A stretch of 64,000 nt of DNA from Devosia sp. 1566 (GCF_004005995.1 NZ_CP034767.1:3162001-3226000); one strand, 5' to 3'. Positions 45,039 through 55,243 are shown, counted from the stretch's first letter. Made by a program: numbers and translations. The notes: a model not told the origin generated them from the sequence alone.

Positions 45039-45383
45039 TTAGTCGTTCAGCGGGTCATGGCCCCAGTTCATCAGCGAAAAGCGCCAGGGCGTTTCGCTGA
45101 TGTCCCCGCTCGGGCGCTGCGCCAGGTGGCGATGCACATAGCCCACCACCTTGCGCATATGCTGGTAGTCGTCATCGGTCAGCTCGGCCTTGGGCTTCCG
45201 CTTGATCTCGATGATGCGCTGGCCCGATTGGTGGCCCACCGATTCTTCGCCTTCGTCGCGATCCTTGGGCCAGCCGACCTTCTGGCTGTGCTCGGAGGCC
45301 AGCCATTTGTTGAGCTCGGCGGGCGCCATGTTGACCGCCGCGTTGAAATCCTTGCGGATCGCGTCCTTCTCCGCCTCGTCCAT
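45039..45383 (-). CDS. DUF3140 domain protein
   Basis: The 114-residue soluble protein starts at ATG 45383 (GGGGGA 9 nt upstream) and shows the DUF3140 pattern: KDFNAAVNMAPAELNKWLAS, then HQSGQRIIEIKRK and MRKVVGYVHRHLAQRP, ending SLMNWGHDP. Highly charged and probably DNA- or RNA-associated, but no function is assigned. Confidence 0.82.
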   Translation of the reverse strand: MDEAEKDAIRKDFNAAVNMAPAELNKWLASEHSQKVGWPKDRDEGEESVGHQSGQRIIEIKRKPKAELTDDDYQHMRKVVGYVHRHLAQRPSGDISETPWRFSLMNWGHDPLND

Positions 45384-45451
45384 GCCAGCCAATCCCCCGG
45401 AGTTTGTGCCCGGGGGTAACGGGTGCGGCAGGGCGGCGTTCCGTCAGCGCC

Positions 45452-46954
45452 TTAGCGGGCGCTGCGATAGTTGGGGGCTTCGCGGGTGATGGTCACATCA
45501 TGCACATGGCTTTCGCTGAGCGCCGCGCCCGAAATCTTGACGAACACCGAATTGTTGCGGAAGTCCTCGAGATTATGGGCGCCGGTATAGCCCATGGCGG
45601 CGCGCAGGCCCCCTGCGAGCTGATGCAGCACGGCGCCGGCCGAACCCTTATAGGGCACCTGCCCCTCGATACCCTCGGGCACGAGCTTCATCTGGTCGCG
45701 CACATCCTGCTGGAAATAGCGGTCGGCCGAGCCCGAGCCCATGGCTCCCACCGAGCCCATGCCCCGATAGGATTTATAGGAGCGGCCTTGGTAGAGGTAA
45801 ACCTCGCCCGGGCTTTCATCGGTGCCGGCGAGGAGCGAGCCCACCATCACGCAGGAGGCGCCGCCGGCCAGGGCCTTGGCCATGTCGCCCGAGAACTTGA
45901 TGCCGCCATCGGCGATCACCGGCACGCCATGCTTGGCGCCTTCTTCGGCGCAGGCCATCACGGCGGCCAGCTGTGGCACGCCCACGCCCGCAACGATCCG
46001 GGTGGTGCAGATCGAGCCGGGGCCGATGCCCACCTTGACCGCATCGGCGCCCGCGTCGATCAGCGCGCGGGTGGCTTCGGCGGTAGCGACATTGCCGGCC
46101 ATGATGCGGGTGGAATTGCTTTCGCGCTTGACGCGCTCGACCGCTTCGGCAACCCGCACCGAGTGACCATGGGCCGTGTCGATGACGAGGAGGTCGACGC
46201 CCGCCTCGATCAGCGCCAGCGAACGCTCAAACCCGGCATCGCCCACCGTTGAAGCCGCGGCGACGCGCAGGCGTCCCTGCGCATCCTTGACGGCATTGGG
46301 GTTGAGCTGGGCTTTTTCGATATCCTTGACGGTGATGAGCCCGGTGCATCGCCCCTCGCTGTCGACCACCAGCAGCTTTTCGATGCGGTGCTTGTGCAGC
46401 AGCACCTTGGCTTCGTCTTTGCTGACGCCATCGCGCACGGTGATGAGGTTTTCATGCGTCATCAGCTCGGCAATGCGCTGGGCCGGATTGGAAGCAAAGC
46501 GCACATCGCGGTTGGTGAGGATGCCGACGAGCTTGCCGGTCATGCGTCCGCCCTTGCCGCCATTTTCCACCACGGGAATGCCCGAAATGCGGTTGGTCTG
46601 CATCAGCGACAGGGCATCGGCCAGGGTCGCATCAGGGCCGATAGTGATGGGGTTGACCACCATGCCCGATTCAAAACTCTTGACCTGACGCACCTGCTCG
46701 GCCTGCTCGGCCGGGGTGAGATTTTTGTGGATCACGCCCATGCCGCCGGCCTGCGCCATGGCAATGGCCATCGCGCTTTCGGTGACCGTATCCATGGCCG
46801 AGGACAGGATCGGCAGGTTGAGCGCGATGTCGCGCGTCACATAGGTGGCGATGTCGGTTTCGCCGGGCAACACATCGGAGCGTGCCGGCTGCAGCAGCAC
46901 GTCATCAAAGGTGAGGGCGGAATCGCCGGTAATGGTGGTGATGATCTTTGCCAA
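45452..46954 (-). CDS. guaB: IMP dehydrogenase
   Basis: The 500-residue protein has the IMPDH barrel interrupted by a CBS pair (about 95-205). The catalytic cysteine lies in [17 protein letters not shown] and the flap contains [10 protein letters not shown]. It converts IMP to XMP for GMP synthesis. TTG 46954 (MAKIITTI) is chosen: GGAAAG sits 9 nt upstream and it matches the family N-terminus. The frame stays open far upstream but codes nothing recognisable there. Confidence 0.95.
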   Translation of the reverse strand: MAKIITTITGDSALTFDDVLLQPARSDVLPGETDIATYVTRDIALNLPILSSAMDTVTESAMAIAMAQAGGMGVIHKNLTPAEQAEQVRQVKSFESGMVVNPITIGPDATLADALSLMQTNRISGIPVVENGGKGGRMTGKLVGILTNRDVRFASNPAQRIAELMTHENLITVRDGVSKDEAKVLLHKHRIEKLLVVDSEGRCTGLITVKDIEKAQLNPNAVKDAQGRLRVAAASTVGDAGFERSLALIEAGVDLLVIDTAHGHSVRVAEAVERVKRESNSTRIMAGNVATAEATRALIDAGADAVKVGIGPGSICTTRIVAGVGVPQLAAVMACAEEGAKHGVPVIADGGIKFSGDMAKALAGGASCVMVGSLLAGTDESPGEVYLYQGRSYKSYRGMGSVGAMGSGSADRYFQQDVRDQMKLVPEGIEGQVPYKGSAGAVLHQLAGGLRAAMGYTGAHNLEDFRNNSVFVKISGAALSESHVHDVTITREAPNYRSAR

Positions 46955-47272
46955 TGCCAATAACTTTCCGGTGGTCTGAGGGGGATCAGAGCTTTGGGGG
47001 TGTGAACGGAGCAGCTGAAGCGCCGAGTTCAGGTTGGCGAGGGTCTCTAGCACCCCCCGATTGCGCTGCATAGGGGGGCGGGCGCGCAGCGGGGCTGCCA
47101 GCTTTGCATGGCGCGCATGCCCATGGCGAGCGCCGCCAATACAGCGCGGCAAGAGCAAGCATTCATCATTTGGTCGATCAACACTTGTTTGCGCTTTCCA
47201 GTGCCGCCGCTGGCGACCATACTGGCATTGGCTGCTGCGTCGGCCCTTCTTTTGCTTTGCCCCGGTTTTCCC
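46955..47272. other. Divergent intergenic region between guaB and the MFS pair
   Basis: It contains the guaB ribosome binding site, and CCCCCC/GGGGGG arms (about 47,055-47,080) that could form a hairpin. No convincing promoter consensus is visible. The reading frame of the first MFS gene is open through the right half, with an ATG at 47108, so part of it may be coding if the longer N-terminus is real. Confidence 0.4.
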
Positions 47273-48667
47273 TTGATCCGCGTTACACCCCTCATCCTGG
47301 CGGTCGCCCTGTTCATGGAACAGATGGACTCCACGGTGATCGCCACCTCGCTGCCCGCCATTGCGGTGGACATCGGCACCGAGCCGGTGGCGCTGAAACT
47401 GGCGCTGACCAGCTATTTTGTCGCGCTGGCGATCTTCATTCCGATCAGCGGCTGGATGGCGGACCGCTTCGGCGCCAAGAACATTTTCCGCATCGCCATT
47501 TTCGTGTTCATGCTGGGCTCGCTCGCCTGCTCGTTTTCCTATTCGCTCGAAACCTTCGTGATCTCGCGCTTCTTTCAGGGCATCGGCTCCTCGATGATGA
47601 CCCCGGTTGGGCGCCTGCTGCTGGTGCGCTCGACCCCGCGCAACGAGCTCGTTGCCGCCATGGCCTGGCTGACCGTGCCCGGGCTGATCGGGCCGCTCAC
47701 CGGCCCGCTGATCGGCGGGTTTCTCACCACCTATCTCAGCTGGCACTGGATCTTTTGGATCAACATCCCTATCGGAATTGCCGGCATTCTGCTGGCCGGG
47801 CGGTTCCTCAAGGTCAAGGACGAGCGCAATTCACGCCCCATCGACGCGGTGGGCTTTTTGCTCGCCAGCGTCGCCTTTTCCGGCACCGTATTTGGCCTCT
47901 CGGTGATCAGCCTGCCCGCCCTGCCCCTGATCTATGGTTATCTCACCATCGCCGTCGGGGTGGTCGCCGGCATCTTTTATCTGCTCCATGCCCAGCGCAC
48001 CCCATATCCGCTGCTCGATCCGCGCATGTTCCGACAGCGCCTGTTCCGCTCCTCCATCATCGGCGGCTCGATCTACCGCATCGGCATTGGCGCCGTGCCG
48101 TTCCTCCTGCCACTGATGCTGCAACTGGGCTTTGGGCTGAACCCCTTCCAGTCGGGCGCCATCACCTTCGTGTCCGCGATCGGCGCCATCATGAGCAAGT
48201 TCATCGCCGAACGCGTTTTTGCCTGGTTCGGCTTTCCCCATGTGCTGGCCGTTGCCGGCATTATCGGCGGCGTGCTGATCGCGGTGCAGGGCACCTTCAC
48301 GACCACCACCTGGGTGCCCCTGATCATGGCCGTGCTGCTGGTGGGGGGCGTTTTGCGCTCGATGTTCTTTACCGGCTCCAATGCGCTTGGCTACGCCGAT
48401 ATCAGCGACGAGGACGCGAGCCAGGCCACCGCAATCGTTGCTGTTGCCCAGCAACTGAGCATCGCCTTTGGCGTTGCGGTGGCAGGGGCGGTGCTGGAAA
48501 TCAGCACCCGCACCCATGGCGGGGAGCTGTCCCTCGCCGACTTCCAGATCGCGTTTTTCGTTGTTGGTTGCGTCAGCGCCCTTGCGGGCCTCGTTTATCT
48601 TCGCCTCCCCGCGGAAGCGGGCAACAATGTCTCGGGCTACAAGGCCCTGGTTGCCACAAAGGAGTGA
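47273..48667 (+). CDS. MFS drug-efflux transporter, first of a tandem pair
   Basis: From TTG 47273 the product is 464 residues: [20 protein letters not shown], motif [14 protein letters not shown], motif C-like [14 protein letters not shown] and about 14 hydrophobic segments (DHA2-like). The frame is open upstream to ATG 47108, but the extra 55 residues match nothing expected of the family and the tandem paralogue also begins at the equivalent point. No good Shine-Dalgarno supports either. Its stop overlaps the next gene by GTGA. Confidence 0.85.
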   Translation: MIRVTPLILAVALFMEQMDSTVIATSLPAIAVDIGTEPVALKLALTSYFVALAIFIPISGWMADRFGAKNIFRIAIFVFMLGSLACSFSYSLETFVISRFFQGIGSSMMTPVGRLLLVRSTPRNELVAAMAWLTVPGLIGPLTGPLIGGFLTTYLSWHWIFWINIPIGIAGILLAGRFLKVKDERNSRPIDAVGFLLASVAFSGTVFGLSVISLPALPLIYGYLTIAVGVVAGIFYLLHAQRTPYPLLDPRMFRQRLFRSSIIGGSIYRIGIGAVPFLLPLMLQLGFGLNPFQSGAITFVSAIGAIMSKFIAERVFAWFGFPHVLAVAGIIGGVLIAVQGTFTTTTWVPLIMAVLLVGGVLRSMFFTGSNALGYADISDEDASQATAIVAVAQQLSIAFGVAVAGAVLEISTRTHGGELSLADFQIAFFVVGCVSALAGLVYLRLPAEAGNNVSGYKALVATKE

Positions 48668-50088
48668 GTGCGGGGCCTTCGCCCCTATGCTCGAAAACAG
48701 ATTTGTCCCGCATCACGCCCCTGATCCTCGCCACCGCCTTGTTCATGGAAAACATGGACGCCACGGTGATCTCGACCTCGCTCAACGCCATTGCCAGCGA
48801 TATCGGCACCGACCCGATCTCGCTCAAGCTGGCGCTGACGGCCTATCTCGTGGCGCTTGCGATCTTTATCCCCATCAGCTCCTGGATGGCCGACCGGTTT
48901 GGCGCCCGCACCGTGTTTCGCTGGGCCATGGGCGTCTTCGTGCTGGGCTCGCTCGCCTGCGCCTTTGCCAATTCGCTGGAAACCTTTGTCGGCGCCCGCT
49001 TCCTTCAGGGCATGGGCGGCGCGATGATGACCCCGGTGGCGCGCCTTGTGCTGGTGCGCTCCACCGCCCGGCACGACCTGGTCGCGGCCATGGCCTGGCT
49101 GACCATCCCCGGGCTCATCGGGCCCATCGTGGGCCCGCCATTTGGCGGTTTTCTCACCACCTATCTGTCCTGGCACTGGATCTTCCTGATCAATGTGCCG
49201 ATCGGCATGGTCGGCATCGCTCTCGTGAGCAAGTTCCTGCCCGAAATGGAGCGGATCGAACCGGGGACGATGGATTTCAAAGGCTTCATCCTGGCCGGCA
49301 GCGCCTTCGCGCTCTTTGTTTTTGGCACCTCGGTGATCAGCCTGCCCGCCCTGCCGCCCATGTTTGGCGTGATTGCGACGGTGCTGGGCATTGTGCTCGG
49401 CCTGCTTTACGTCCGTTACGCGCTAGCCACCCCCAAGCCGCTGTTTGATCTGCGGCTGCTGCGCTTTCCGTTTTTCCGCAGCGCTGTCGTGGCTGGCTCG
49501 TTCTTCCGCCTGGGCCAAGGGGCGATCCCGTTCCTCTTTCCCCTGATGCTGCAGCTCAGCTTTGGCATGTCGCCCTTTGAGTCAGGGATGGTCACCTTTG
49601 CCGGTGCCGTCGGTGCCATCATCGCCAAATTCGTCGCCAACCAGATCTTTGCCAGCATGGGGTTCCGCAACGCCCTTGTGGTCGCGACGGCCGTGTCGGC
49701 GCTGGGGCTCGTCGCCATGGGGCTTTATACCCCCCAAACGCCCCTGCCCCTGATCATCGCCATTCTCGTTGTGGTGGGCTTTTGGCAATCCATCTTCTGG
49801 ACCGGCAGCAATGCCTTTGTGTTTTCCGACATCAACGACAAGGACGCCGGCCAGGCCAATGTGATCAGCCAGGTCAATGTGCAGCTGACCATCGCCCTTG
49901 GCGTGGCGCTGGGCGGCGGTATCCTCGAGGCCAGCAATGCCCTGCGCGGCGGCGAGCTGATCCTCGCCGATTTCCACCTGGCGTTTTTCGTTTTGGCGGG
50001 CATGTGCCTGGTCTCGACGGCGCTGTTCATGCGCCTGCCCGGCAATGCCGGCCACCAGCTGACGCGCCCGGCCCCCGCGGCCGAGTAG
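48664..50088 (+). CDS. MFS drug-efflux transporter, second of a tandem pair
   Basis: The 474-residue protein is a clear paralogue of its upstream neighbour: [30 protein letters not shown] reads [13 protein letters not shown], and GLIGPIVGPPFGGF and the WTGSNAFVFSDINDKDAGQA segment align throughout. GTG 48664 overlaps the upstream stop by 4 nt; TTG 48703 is the alternative, matching the family N-terminus. A longer frame from 47104 reads out of frame through the first gene and is not real. Substrate unknown. Confidence 0.86.
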   Translation: MSAGPSPLCSKTDLSRITPLILATALFMENMDATVISTSLNAIASDIGTDPISLKLALTAYLVALAIFIPISSWMADRFGARTVFRWAMGVFVLGSLACAFANSLETFVGARFLQGMGGAMMTPVARLVLVRSTARHDLVAAMAWLTIPGLIGPIVGPPFGGFLTTYLSWHWIFLINVPIGMVGIALVSKFLPEMERIEPGTMDFKGFILAGSAFALFVFGTSVISLPALPPMFGVIATVLGIVLGLLYVRYALATPKPLFDLRLLRFPFFRSAVVAGSFFRLGQGAIPFLFPLMLQLSFGMSPFESGMVTFAGAVGAIIAKFVANQIFASMGFRNALVVATAVSALGLVAMGLYTPQTPLPLIIAILVVVGFWQSIFWTGSNAFVFSDINDKDAGQANVISQVNVQLTIALGVALGGGILEASNALRGGELILADFHLAFFVLAGMCLVSTALFMRLPGNAGHQLTRPAPAAE

Positions 50089-50159
50089 GAGGGGGCGAGG
50101 AACTCCGGCACAGCCCACCCGTTTGCTGACAGGATCAATCCAGTCACGGAGTTCTGCGC

Positions 50160-50684
50160 TTGTTTCATTCCCTTCTGATCGGCATGGCCGGCGGCATGCG
50201 GGCGCTGAGCCCCCTTGCGGCCGTGTCCGTTGCCGCCAATCGCGGTGCCCTGCCCGCCGATAACGGCGCCCCGCCCTTTTTGGGTCATCCCCTGGTGGTT
50301 GCGGGCACGGTCGCGCTCGCCGCCGGCGAATTGCTGGGCGACAAGCTGCCCTCCTCACCCGACCGGATCATTGCCCCGGGCCTGGCCGCCCGCGCGATCA
50401 CCGGCGCCATCACCGGCATGGCCCTGGCCCCGCGCGAACAGCGCTATACCGGGGCCGTGCTAGGAGCGGCGGGGGCTCTCGCCGCGGCCTATCTCACCTT
50501 TAATGCGCGCATGGCGGCAATGCGCGACCATGGACAGACCACGACCGGCCTTGTGGAAGATGCGGTGATGCTGGGCGCCACCGCCTGGGTCGTGGCCGAT
50601 GCCAGCCATGCCAGCACCCGTGCCTTAGAGGACACTAGTCCTCGTCGTCTTCCGCCGCCGCCTCGGGCGCTTGGCGCCCCTTAA
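50160..50684 (+). CDS. DUF4126 family membrane protein
   Basis: The 174-residue protein has the DUF4126 pattern: [30 protein letters not shown] and [20 protein letters not shown], with three to four hydrophobic stretches. Function unknown. It starts at TTG 50160, with GGAG 8 nt upstream. Its last 50 nt overlap the 3' end of the convergent rlmE gene, so its Pro/Arg-rich C-terminus is a by-product of rlmE sequence. Confidence 0.78.
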   Translation: MFHSLLIGMAGGMRALSPLAAVSVAANRGALPADNGAPPFLGHPLVVAGTVALAAGELLGDKLPSSPDRIIAPGLAARAITGAITGMALAPREQRYTGAVLGAAGALAAAYLTFNARMAAMRDHGQTTTGLVEDAVMLGATAWVVADASHASTRALEDTSPRRLPPPPRALGAP

Positions 50685-51375
50685 AACCCTTGGCCAGCAG
50701 ATAAGCCTCCGCCGAGTCGGAACGACTGGACGGTGGCTTGGAATGCTGGGTGGTGCGGAAGTGGCGCTTAAGCATGTGCAGCAGCTCATGCTCGGTGCCG
50801 CCCTGGAACACCTTGGCGACAAAGGTGCCGCCCGGCGCCAGGACGTCGAGCGCAAAGTCCGCCGCAATCTCGATCAGATGCACGATGCGCAGGTGATCGG
50901 TCGGCCGATGGCCAGTGGTCGGCCAGGCCATGTCAGACATCACGAGATCGGCCTTCTTGCCGCCCATCGCCTCGATCAGCATGGCCGGCGCATCGTCGTC
51001 AGTGAAATCCTTTTGCAGCAGGATCACGCCCGGAATGGGATCCATTTCCAGGTAATCGATCCCCACGATCAGCGGATTGGCGTCCGTGGAGCCGGTCGCC
51101 GTCGCCGCCACCTGCGACCAGCCGCCCGGCGCCGCGCCCAAATCGACCACGCGCATGCCCTTGCGGAAGAGATGGTGCTTTTCGTCCATCTCCTTGATCT
51201 TGAACGCCGCCCGCGAGCGATAGCCCGCAGCACGCGCCCGCGCCACATAGGGGTCGTTGAGCTGCCGCTCCAGCCATTTGGTGGAAGAAACCTTGCGTCC
51301 CTTGGCCGATTTGACCCGGATCTTGAGGTCCTTGTCGGATTTGCGCCCGCCCGTACCCAGTGCCTTGTCAACCAT
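50635..51375 (-). CDS. rlmE: 23S rRNA (uridine2552-2'-O) methyltransferase
   Basis: The 246-residue FtsJ/RrmJ protein has the SAM motif [12 protein letters not shown] and the catalytic aspartate in [12 protein letters not shown], with [15 protein letters not shown] supplying the K of the K-D-K-E tetrad. It methylates the A-loop of 23S rRNA late in 50S assembly. ATG 51375 has GGAGAAG upstream. It overlaps ppx by 8 nt. Confidence 0.94.
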   Translation of the reverse strand: MVDKALGTGGRKSDKDLKIRVKSAKGRKVSSTKWLERQLNDPYVARARAAGYRSRAAFKIKEMDEKHHLFRKGMRVVDLGAAPGGWSQVAATATGSTDANPLIVGIDYLEMDPIPGVILLQKDFTDDDAPAMLIEAMGGKKADLVMSDMAWPTTGHRPTDHLRIVHLIEIAADFALDVLAPGGTFVAKVFQGGTEHELLHMLKRHFRTTQHSKPPSSRSDSAEAYLLAKGFKGRQAPEAAAEDDED

Positions 51376-52558
51376 TGCTGCTTCTCCGCGTCGGATAGCG
51401 CGAGGCGCGCGTTCGGGTCTTGTCGGCATCCATCAGCGAAATCAGGATCCCTTCGCGCAGGCCCCGATCAGCCACCCGCACGCGTTCCGCCGGCCATTCG
51501 CGCCGGATGGCTTCAAAGATCGCGCAGCCCGGCAGCACCAGATCGGCGCGGTCGCGCCCGATGCAGGGGTGAGCCACCCGGCGATCGAATGGCATGTTGA
51601 GCAACACGCGCATGGTTTCATCCACCTCCGCGCGGTTCATCCACAAGCCATCGACCTTTTGCCGCTCATAACGCTCGAGCCCTAGATGCAGCCCCGCCAA
51701 CGTCGTCACCGTGCCCGAGGTGCCGATCAGGTGCACGGGATGGGTGGTGATCATCTGGCGCAGCTTTTCGCGGCCACGGAACTGGCGCAACTGATCGGCG
51801 ACATAGGCGACCATGGCTTCAAACACCGCCGGGGTGACGTCAACGCCCCCGAAGCGCTCGGCAATTGACACCACGCCCACCGGCAGCGACTGCCAGGAAC
51901 GGATCGAGGCAGACATGCGCCCGGTGGCCTTGGGGCGGCCGCCGCGGAAATCGAGCCAGGCGAGCTCGGATGAGCCACCCCCGATATCGAACATGAGGGC
52001 GCCCTGCGCCCCACCATCGATGAGGTCGGCGCAGCCGGTGACGGCCAGCTCGGCTTCCGTACGGCGATCGACGATCTCGAGCTCGATCCCCAGCTCATCC
52101 TTGACCCGCTGCAAAAAGGCGGGGCCATTCTCGGCCGCCCGGCAGGCTTCCGTGGCGATCAGGCGCATGCGGGCGGGCTGATGCTCGCGCAGCTTGTTGC
52201 GGCAATGGCGCAGCGCCTCGACCGTGCGGTCCATCGCGGCATCGCCGAGCCGGCCCGTCACCGAAACGCCCTCGCCCAGCCGCACGATGCGGGTAAACCC
52301 ATCCAGCACCCGAAAGCCGCCATCATGGGGTCGGGCAATCAGGAGCCGACAATTATTGGTGCCCAGATCGAGAGCGGCATAGATGGTGCCCCGATGCCGC
52401 CGGGGTGGGGGAGGCGCGGCTGATGTCCGCTGTTCCGAGGGGTATGGAGGCGCACCGGCCCCCTCTTCCCTGCCCGGCTGGCCTTGCGCTGGCCGGGAAC
52501 GGAATGGCGCATCGTCGGCAAGCGACGGCGCTGCAGCGGACCGATCGGGATCGGTCAC
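51368..52558 (-). CDS. Ppx/GppA family phosphatase
   Basis: The 396-residue protein has the ASKHA phosphatase motifs [14 protein letters not shown] (about 62-75), [15 protein letters not shown] and [14 protein letters not shown]. Members hydrolyse exopolyphosphate and/or pppGpp, and which activity applies here is not readable. An unusual Pro/Arg-rich N-terminal extension of about 58 residues precedes the domain. GTG 52558 has AGGAG 6 nt upstream, which supports the extension. Operon with rlmE, a common pair in this group. Confidence 0.9.
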   Translation of the reverse strand: MTDPDRSAAAPSLADDAPFRSRPAQGQPGREEGAGAPPYPSEQRTSAAPPPPRRHRGTIYAALDLGTNNCRLLIARPHDGGFRVLDGFTRIVRLGEGVSVTGRLGDAAMDRTVEALRHCRNKLREHQPARMRLIATEACRAAENGPAFLQRVKDELGIELEIVDRRTEAELAVTGCADLIDGGAQGALMFDIGGGSSELAWLDFRGGRPKATGRMSASIRSWQSLPVGVVSIAERFGGVDVTPAVFEAMVAYVADQLRQFRGREKLRQMITTHPVHLIGTSGTVTTLAGLHLGLERYERQKVDGLWMNRAEVDETMRVLLNMPFDRRVAHPCIGRDRADLVLPGCAIFEAIRREWPAERVRVADRGLREGILISLMDADKTRTRASRYPTRRSSNG

Positions 52559-53081
52559 TGTGAACTCCTGCGTGCACGGTCGCCGGTCCGGCTTTTCCGG
52601 ACGCGCCCGGGCACTGTTTATTGCGTGTCACCGGGTAAGGTAGTGCAAGGGGCGGCCAAGCGCAATGGCAAGGATTGTTGCTGGCGCGCTATCCTCTTGA
52701 GGAGGTAAGGATATCGACCTCGCCCTTGTCCCTTTGTAGCCCCCGCCCTTGTGGCGCTCAAGCCGGGCGCAAAGTCCCTGCACAGCGTCCGAGCGCCCGA
52801 AAGGAGCATGACAAGAGCCCACCACGGCGGAGCGGACAACCGCCATCGGTAGGCAATCCTGGCCAGTTATCTACCCTAAAATCAGCTGCTCGGTGCCGCT
52901 TCCCCGTAGGCCGCGCCCTTGGCTGGGCCAGGTTTATCCACTGACCCCGCGCTTTCTCCGTCAAAGCCCCTTGATCCCCACCGCCCATGTGCTAAAAGCC
53001 GCCCCGAAGCCAGCCGGGCACCCGCCCCGCCAGCCTCCCAGCGCCGGGCTCGCTCACAGCCCACCGATGCCGCTTGCGCAT
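52559..53081. other. Gene-free gap before tRNA-Gln
   Basis: No coding frame is convincing here. The left part contains short palindromic stretches around CCTCTTGAGGAGG (about 52,691-52,703) and could hide a small structured RNA, but I match it to no known family (SRP, 6S, tmRNA and RNase P signatures were looked for by eye). The right part holds the tRNA promoter candidate. Confidence 0.45.
52971..52998 (+). promoter_or_regulatory. Candidate tRNA-Gln promoter
   Basis: TTGATC (52971-52976), 16 nt, TAAAAG (52993-52998), oriented toward the tRNA that begins at 53082. Start of transcription near 53005 would leave a 5' leader of about 75 nt. Confidence 0.4.
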
Positions 53082-53155
53082 TGGGGAATAGTTCAACGGT
53101 AGAACAGCGGACTCTGACTCCGTCAATCTTGGTTCGAATCCAGGTTCCCCAGCCA
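53082..53155 (+). tRNA. tRNA-Gln (anticodon CTG)
   Basis: The cloverleaf is complete: acceptor stem TGGGGAA (53082-53088) with TTCCCCA (53145-53151), D stem GTTC/GAAC, anticodon stem GCGGA/TCCGT with loop CTCTGAC (anticodon CTG at 53114-53116), T loop TTCGAAT, discriminator G and encoded CCA (53153-53155). It is the insertion point of the island to its right. The gene is intact, as expected when the integrated element restores the 3' end. Confidence 0.97.
53130..53155 (+). other. Putative attachment site (tRNA 3' end)
   Basis: The 3' portion of tRNA-Gln, from the T arm to CCA, is the usual core site for tyrosine recombinases of integrative elements. An integrase gene starts 190 nt downstream. 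The second copy that would mark the far end is not in the window, so the exact core cannot be fixed. Confidence 0.45.
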
Positions 53156-53344
53156 CACTCTCAGCAAAACTCCAGGTTTTCCGCAGGTTTCAGCCAGCTC
53201 TAGCCGGCCAAATCGTGGGCTTTCCCACCGCTTTGGCCACCAGATTGGCCACCGGCGTCGTCTGCTTGGCTGCGAAGCAAGTCCGAATCTGGACGGGGAC
53301 GCTTCGCACCTGCTGCAGCGAGACCGGTCATGACGGAGAGTGTC

Positions 53345-55243
53345 ATGGCTTCGGATAGCTTCCTGCGCCTCAAGGGGCGCACCACCTACTTCCGCCGCAA
53401 GATTCCTGGCGACTTGATGAGTCGCCTTGCGTCAACTGAAATCTGCTTCAGACTAGGTGTTCTCAACCGAGATTCGTCGGTGCAGCTTGGGCGGCGCCTG
53501 GCCGTCGCGGTCGATGCGTTTTTTGTGTCTGCGCGTAGGGATAAAATGTTGTCATCACCTGACCTGACTGCTTTGCTGGGAGCCGCTCTGGCCGATTGGC
53601 GCGCCAGTGTGCAGCCTGTCCCCATTCCGCTGGTCTCGACCCGCCAACAGGCCAAGACCATGGCGTCGCTGGCTGATGGCCTATTGCGGCAGCAAGGTGA
53701 TGGCTACCCAGTGATCGATGATGCCTTCATCACCGAGAAATTTGGCTCGGCGGGCATTGCTGTCCCGTCAGACCCGGTTACACGACGCGTCGCCAGCACT
53801 GTTCTAACCACAGGCATGGCAGCACATTATCTGGACACGGCGGCGGCCATCGCCAGACAGAGTGGGCTCGACCGGGGTTTCCGAAAGCTCCCAGCTGCGC
53901 AGTGGGAAGAGCGCGCGGAGCGGCTTCTGGCGCCCTATCACCACGCGGACGGACTAGATCAAGTCGTGACGCCACGATTGGCGCCGCCCGATCAGGCGCA
54001 AGCTGCGGCGCTCGTCACGCCGATCGGCCGACCGTCCTCGTTGCCTGGCGCCATGTCGACCAAGTTCGAGCGCGAGGCGGGGACGAGCTTTTCAACGCAA
54101 GCGCCCTACCTCGTTGGCGAGCGGGTCAAGGCCAAGCAGGTTGGGCCGGATGCGGTCATCAACCTTGGTCCCTCACTGAGGCTTTGGCTACAGATTTGCG
54201 GCGACTTGCACATCGGCAGTTACTCTCGGCAGCACATGGCCGAATATCGCGCCATGTTGATAGATACTCCAAAGATTTATTGGCGATCCAAAGCGGAGCA
54301 AGAAAAAACTATTCTGCAAGTCATTGTCGAGGCGGCGGCGGCAGGACCGAACTACGTCCGAGTGTCACCCAAGACCGTCAACAAACATCTGTCGAATATG
54401 AATTCGGTATTTGAGGCAGCCAAGGTTGCTTCGGCCATAGATCGAAACCTGCCGAATTTTGCCGAGGGTCTCTATCTCGAGACCGGAGTTGAGGTGAGCG
54501 GGCTGGAGGAGAACGAAGAGCGGCCGGGCTATACCCGCGATCAAGTAGAACTGTTCTTCCGCCACCCGGTCTACGCGGGCCGGAAGAGCGCCTATTTTTA
54601 CAACGACACTGGCACCGTCGTCATCAGGGACGCCATGTACTGGCTCCCTCTGCTGGCGGCCCATGAGCTGATGCGGCGTGAGGAAATCTGCCAGCTCAAG
54701 GTGAGGCATGTTCGTGAGGAACACGGCATCTGGTTCTTCGACCTTTTACACCGCGAGATTAAGCTGAAGCGGGCTTCATCCCGTCGCAAGGTGCCGCTGC
54801 ATAATGCGATCCTTGAACTGGGCTTTCTTGACGAGGTTGTGGCGGGTCGTAACCCGGATGAGCTGTTGTTTCCCGAACTCGCGCCCAATGCGAAGGGCTC
54901 GTTCAGCGACGGTGTCGGCAAACGCGTAGGCAGGATGGTCGATGCCCTGGGCATCAAGTTGATCCGAGTAGACGCTTCCGAGGCAGATGGAGCCCTTCAT
55001 CCGTTCCGCCACCACGGCATAACGCAGCTCGAAAACACCCATGAAGTCAAAAGCGGCATCATTGACGCACTTACTGGCCACTCCTCAAAAGACCGCAAGA
55101 GCGAACGGCGCCGTTACACCGACGAAATATATCTCTCAGTACTGCACGACACGATCAACAAGCTGGACATCCCCGTGGATTTGAAGCTGCTCAATCAATG
55201 CTGGAGACAGCATTCTCTCTATCAGAAAGGGGGCGCAAGCTAG
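53345..55243 (+). CDS. Tyrosine recombinase/integrase of the island
   Basis: The 632-residue protein has an N-terminal DUF6538-like segment (FLRLKGRTTYFRRKIPGDL), a long middle region with a SAM-like core-binding domain (about 270-370), and a C-terminal catalytic domain. Likely catalytic residues are Arg444 (HELMRREEI), His552 and Arg555 (HPFRHHG), His579 (TGHSS) and Tyr591 (RRRYTDEI). It should integrate the island at tRNA-Gln. ATG 53345 is preferred; ATG 53330 is five codons earlier. Its TAG stop shares the CTAG at 55240-55243 with the stop of the convergent gene. Confidence 0.9.
   Translation: MASDSFLRLKGRTTYFRRKIPGDLMSRLASTEICFRLGVLNRDSSVQLGRRLAVAVDAFFVSARRDKMLSSPDLTALLGAALADWRASVQPVPIPLVSTRQQAKTMASLADGLLRQQGDGYPVIDDAFITEKFGSAGIAVPSDPVTRRVASTVLTTGMAAHYLDTAAAIARQSGLDRGFRKLPAAQWEERAERLLAPYHHADGLDQVVTPRLAPPDQAQAAALVTPIGRPSSLPGAMSTKFEREAGTSFSTQAPYLVGERVKAKQVGPDAVINLGPSLRLWLQICGDLHIGSYSRQHMAEYRAMLIDTPKIYWRSKAEQEKTILQVIVEAAAAGPNYVRVSPKTVNKHLSNMNSVFEAAKVASAIDRNLPNFAEGLYLETGVEVSGLEENEERPGYTRDQVELFFRHPVYAGRKSAYFYNDTGTVVIRDAMYWLPLLAAHELMRREEICQLKVRHVREEHGIWFFDLLHREIKLKRASSRRKVPLHNAILELGFLDEVVAGRNPDELLFPELAPNAKGSFSDGVGKRVGRMVDALGIKLIRVDASEADGALHPFRHHGITQLENTHEVKSGIIDALTGHSSKDRKSERRRYTDEIYLSVLHDTINKLDIPVDLKLLNQCWRQHSLYQKGGAS

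Noticed and set aside
45452..47746. Extension of guaB upstream to a 764-residue protein
   Set aside because: The added N-terminus is charged low-complexity sequence running through the MFS region; a ribosome binding site and the family N-terminus place the start at 46954.
47104..50088. A 994-codon open frame spanning both MFS genes
   Set aside because: Its first half is out of frame with the first MFS gene and reads as Arg/His-rich shadow; only the part after about 48664 is a real protein.
52680..52880. SRP, 6S, tmRNA or RNase P RNA in the gap before tRNA-Gln
   Set aside because: None of the conserved signature stretches of these RNAs was found on either strand.
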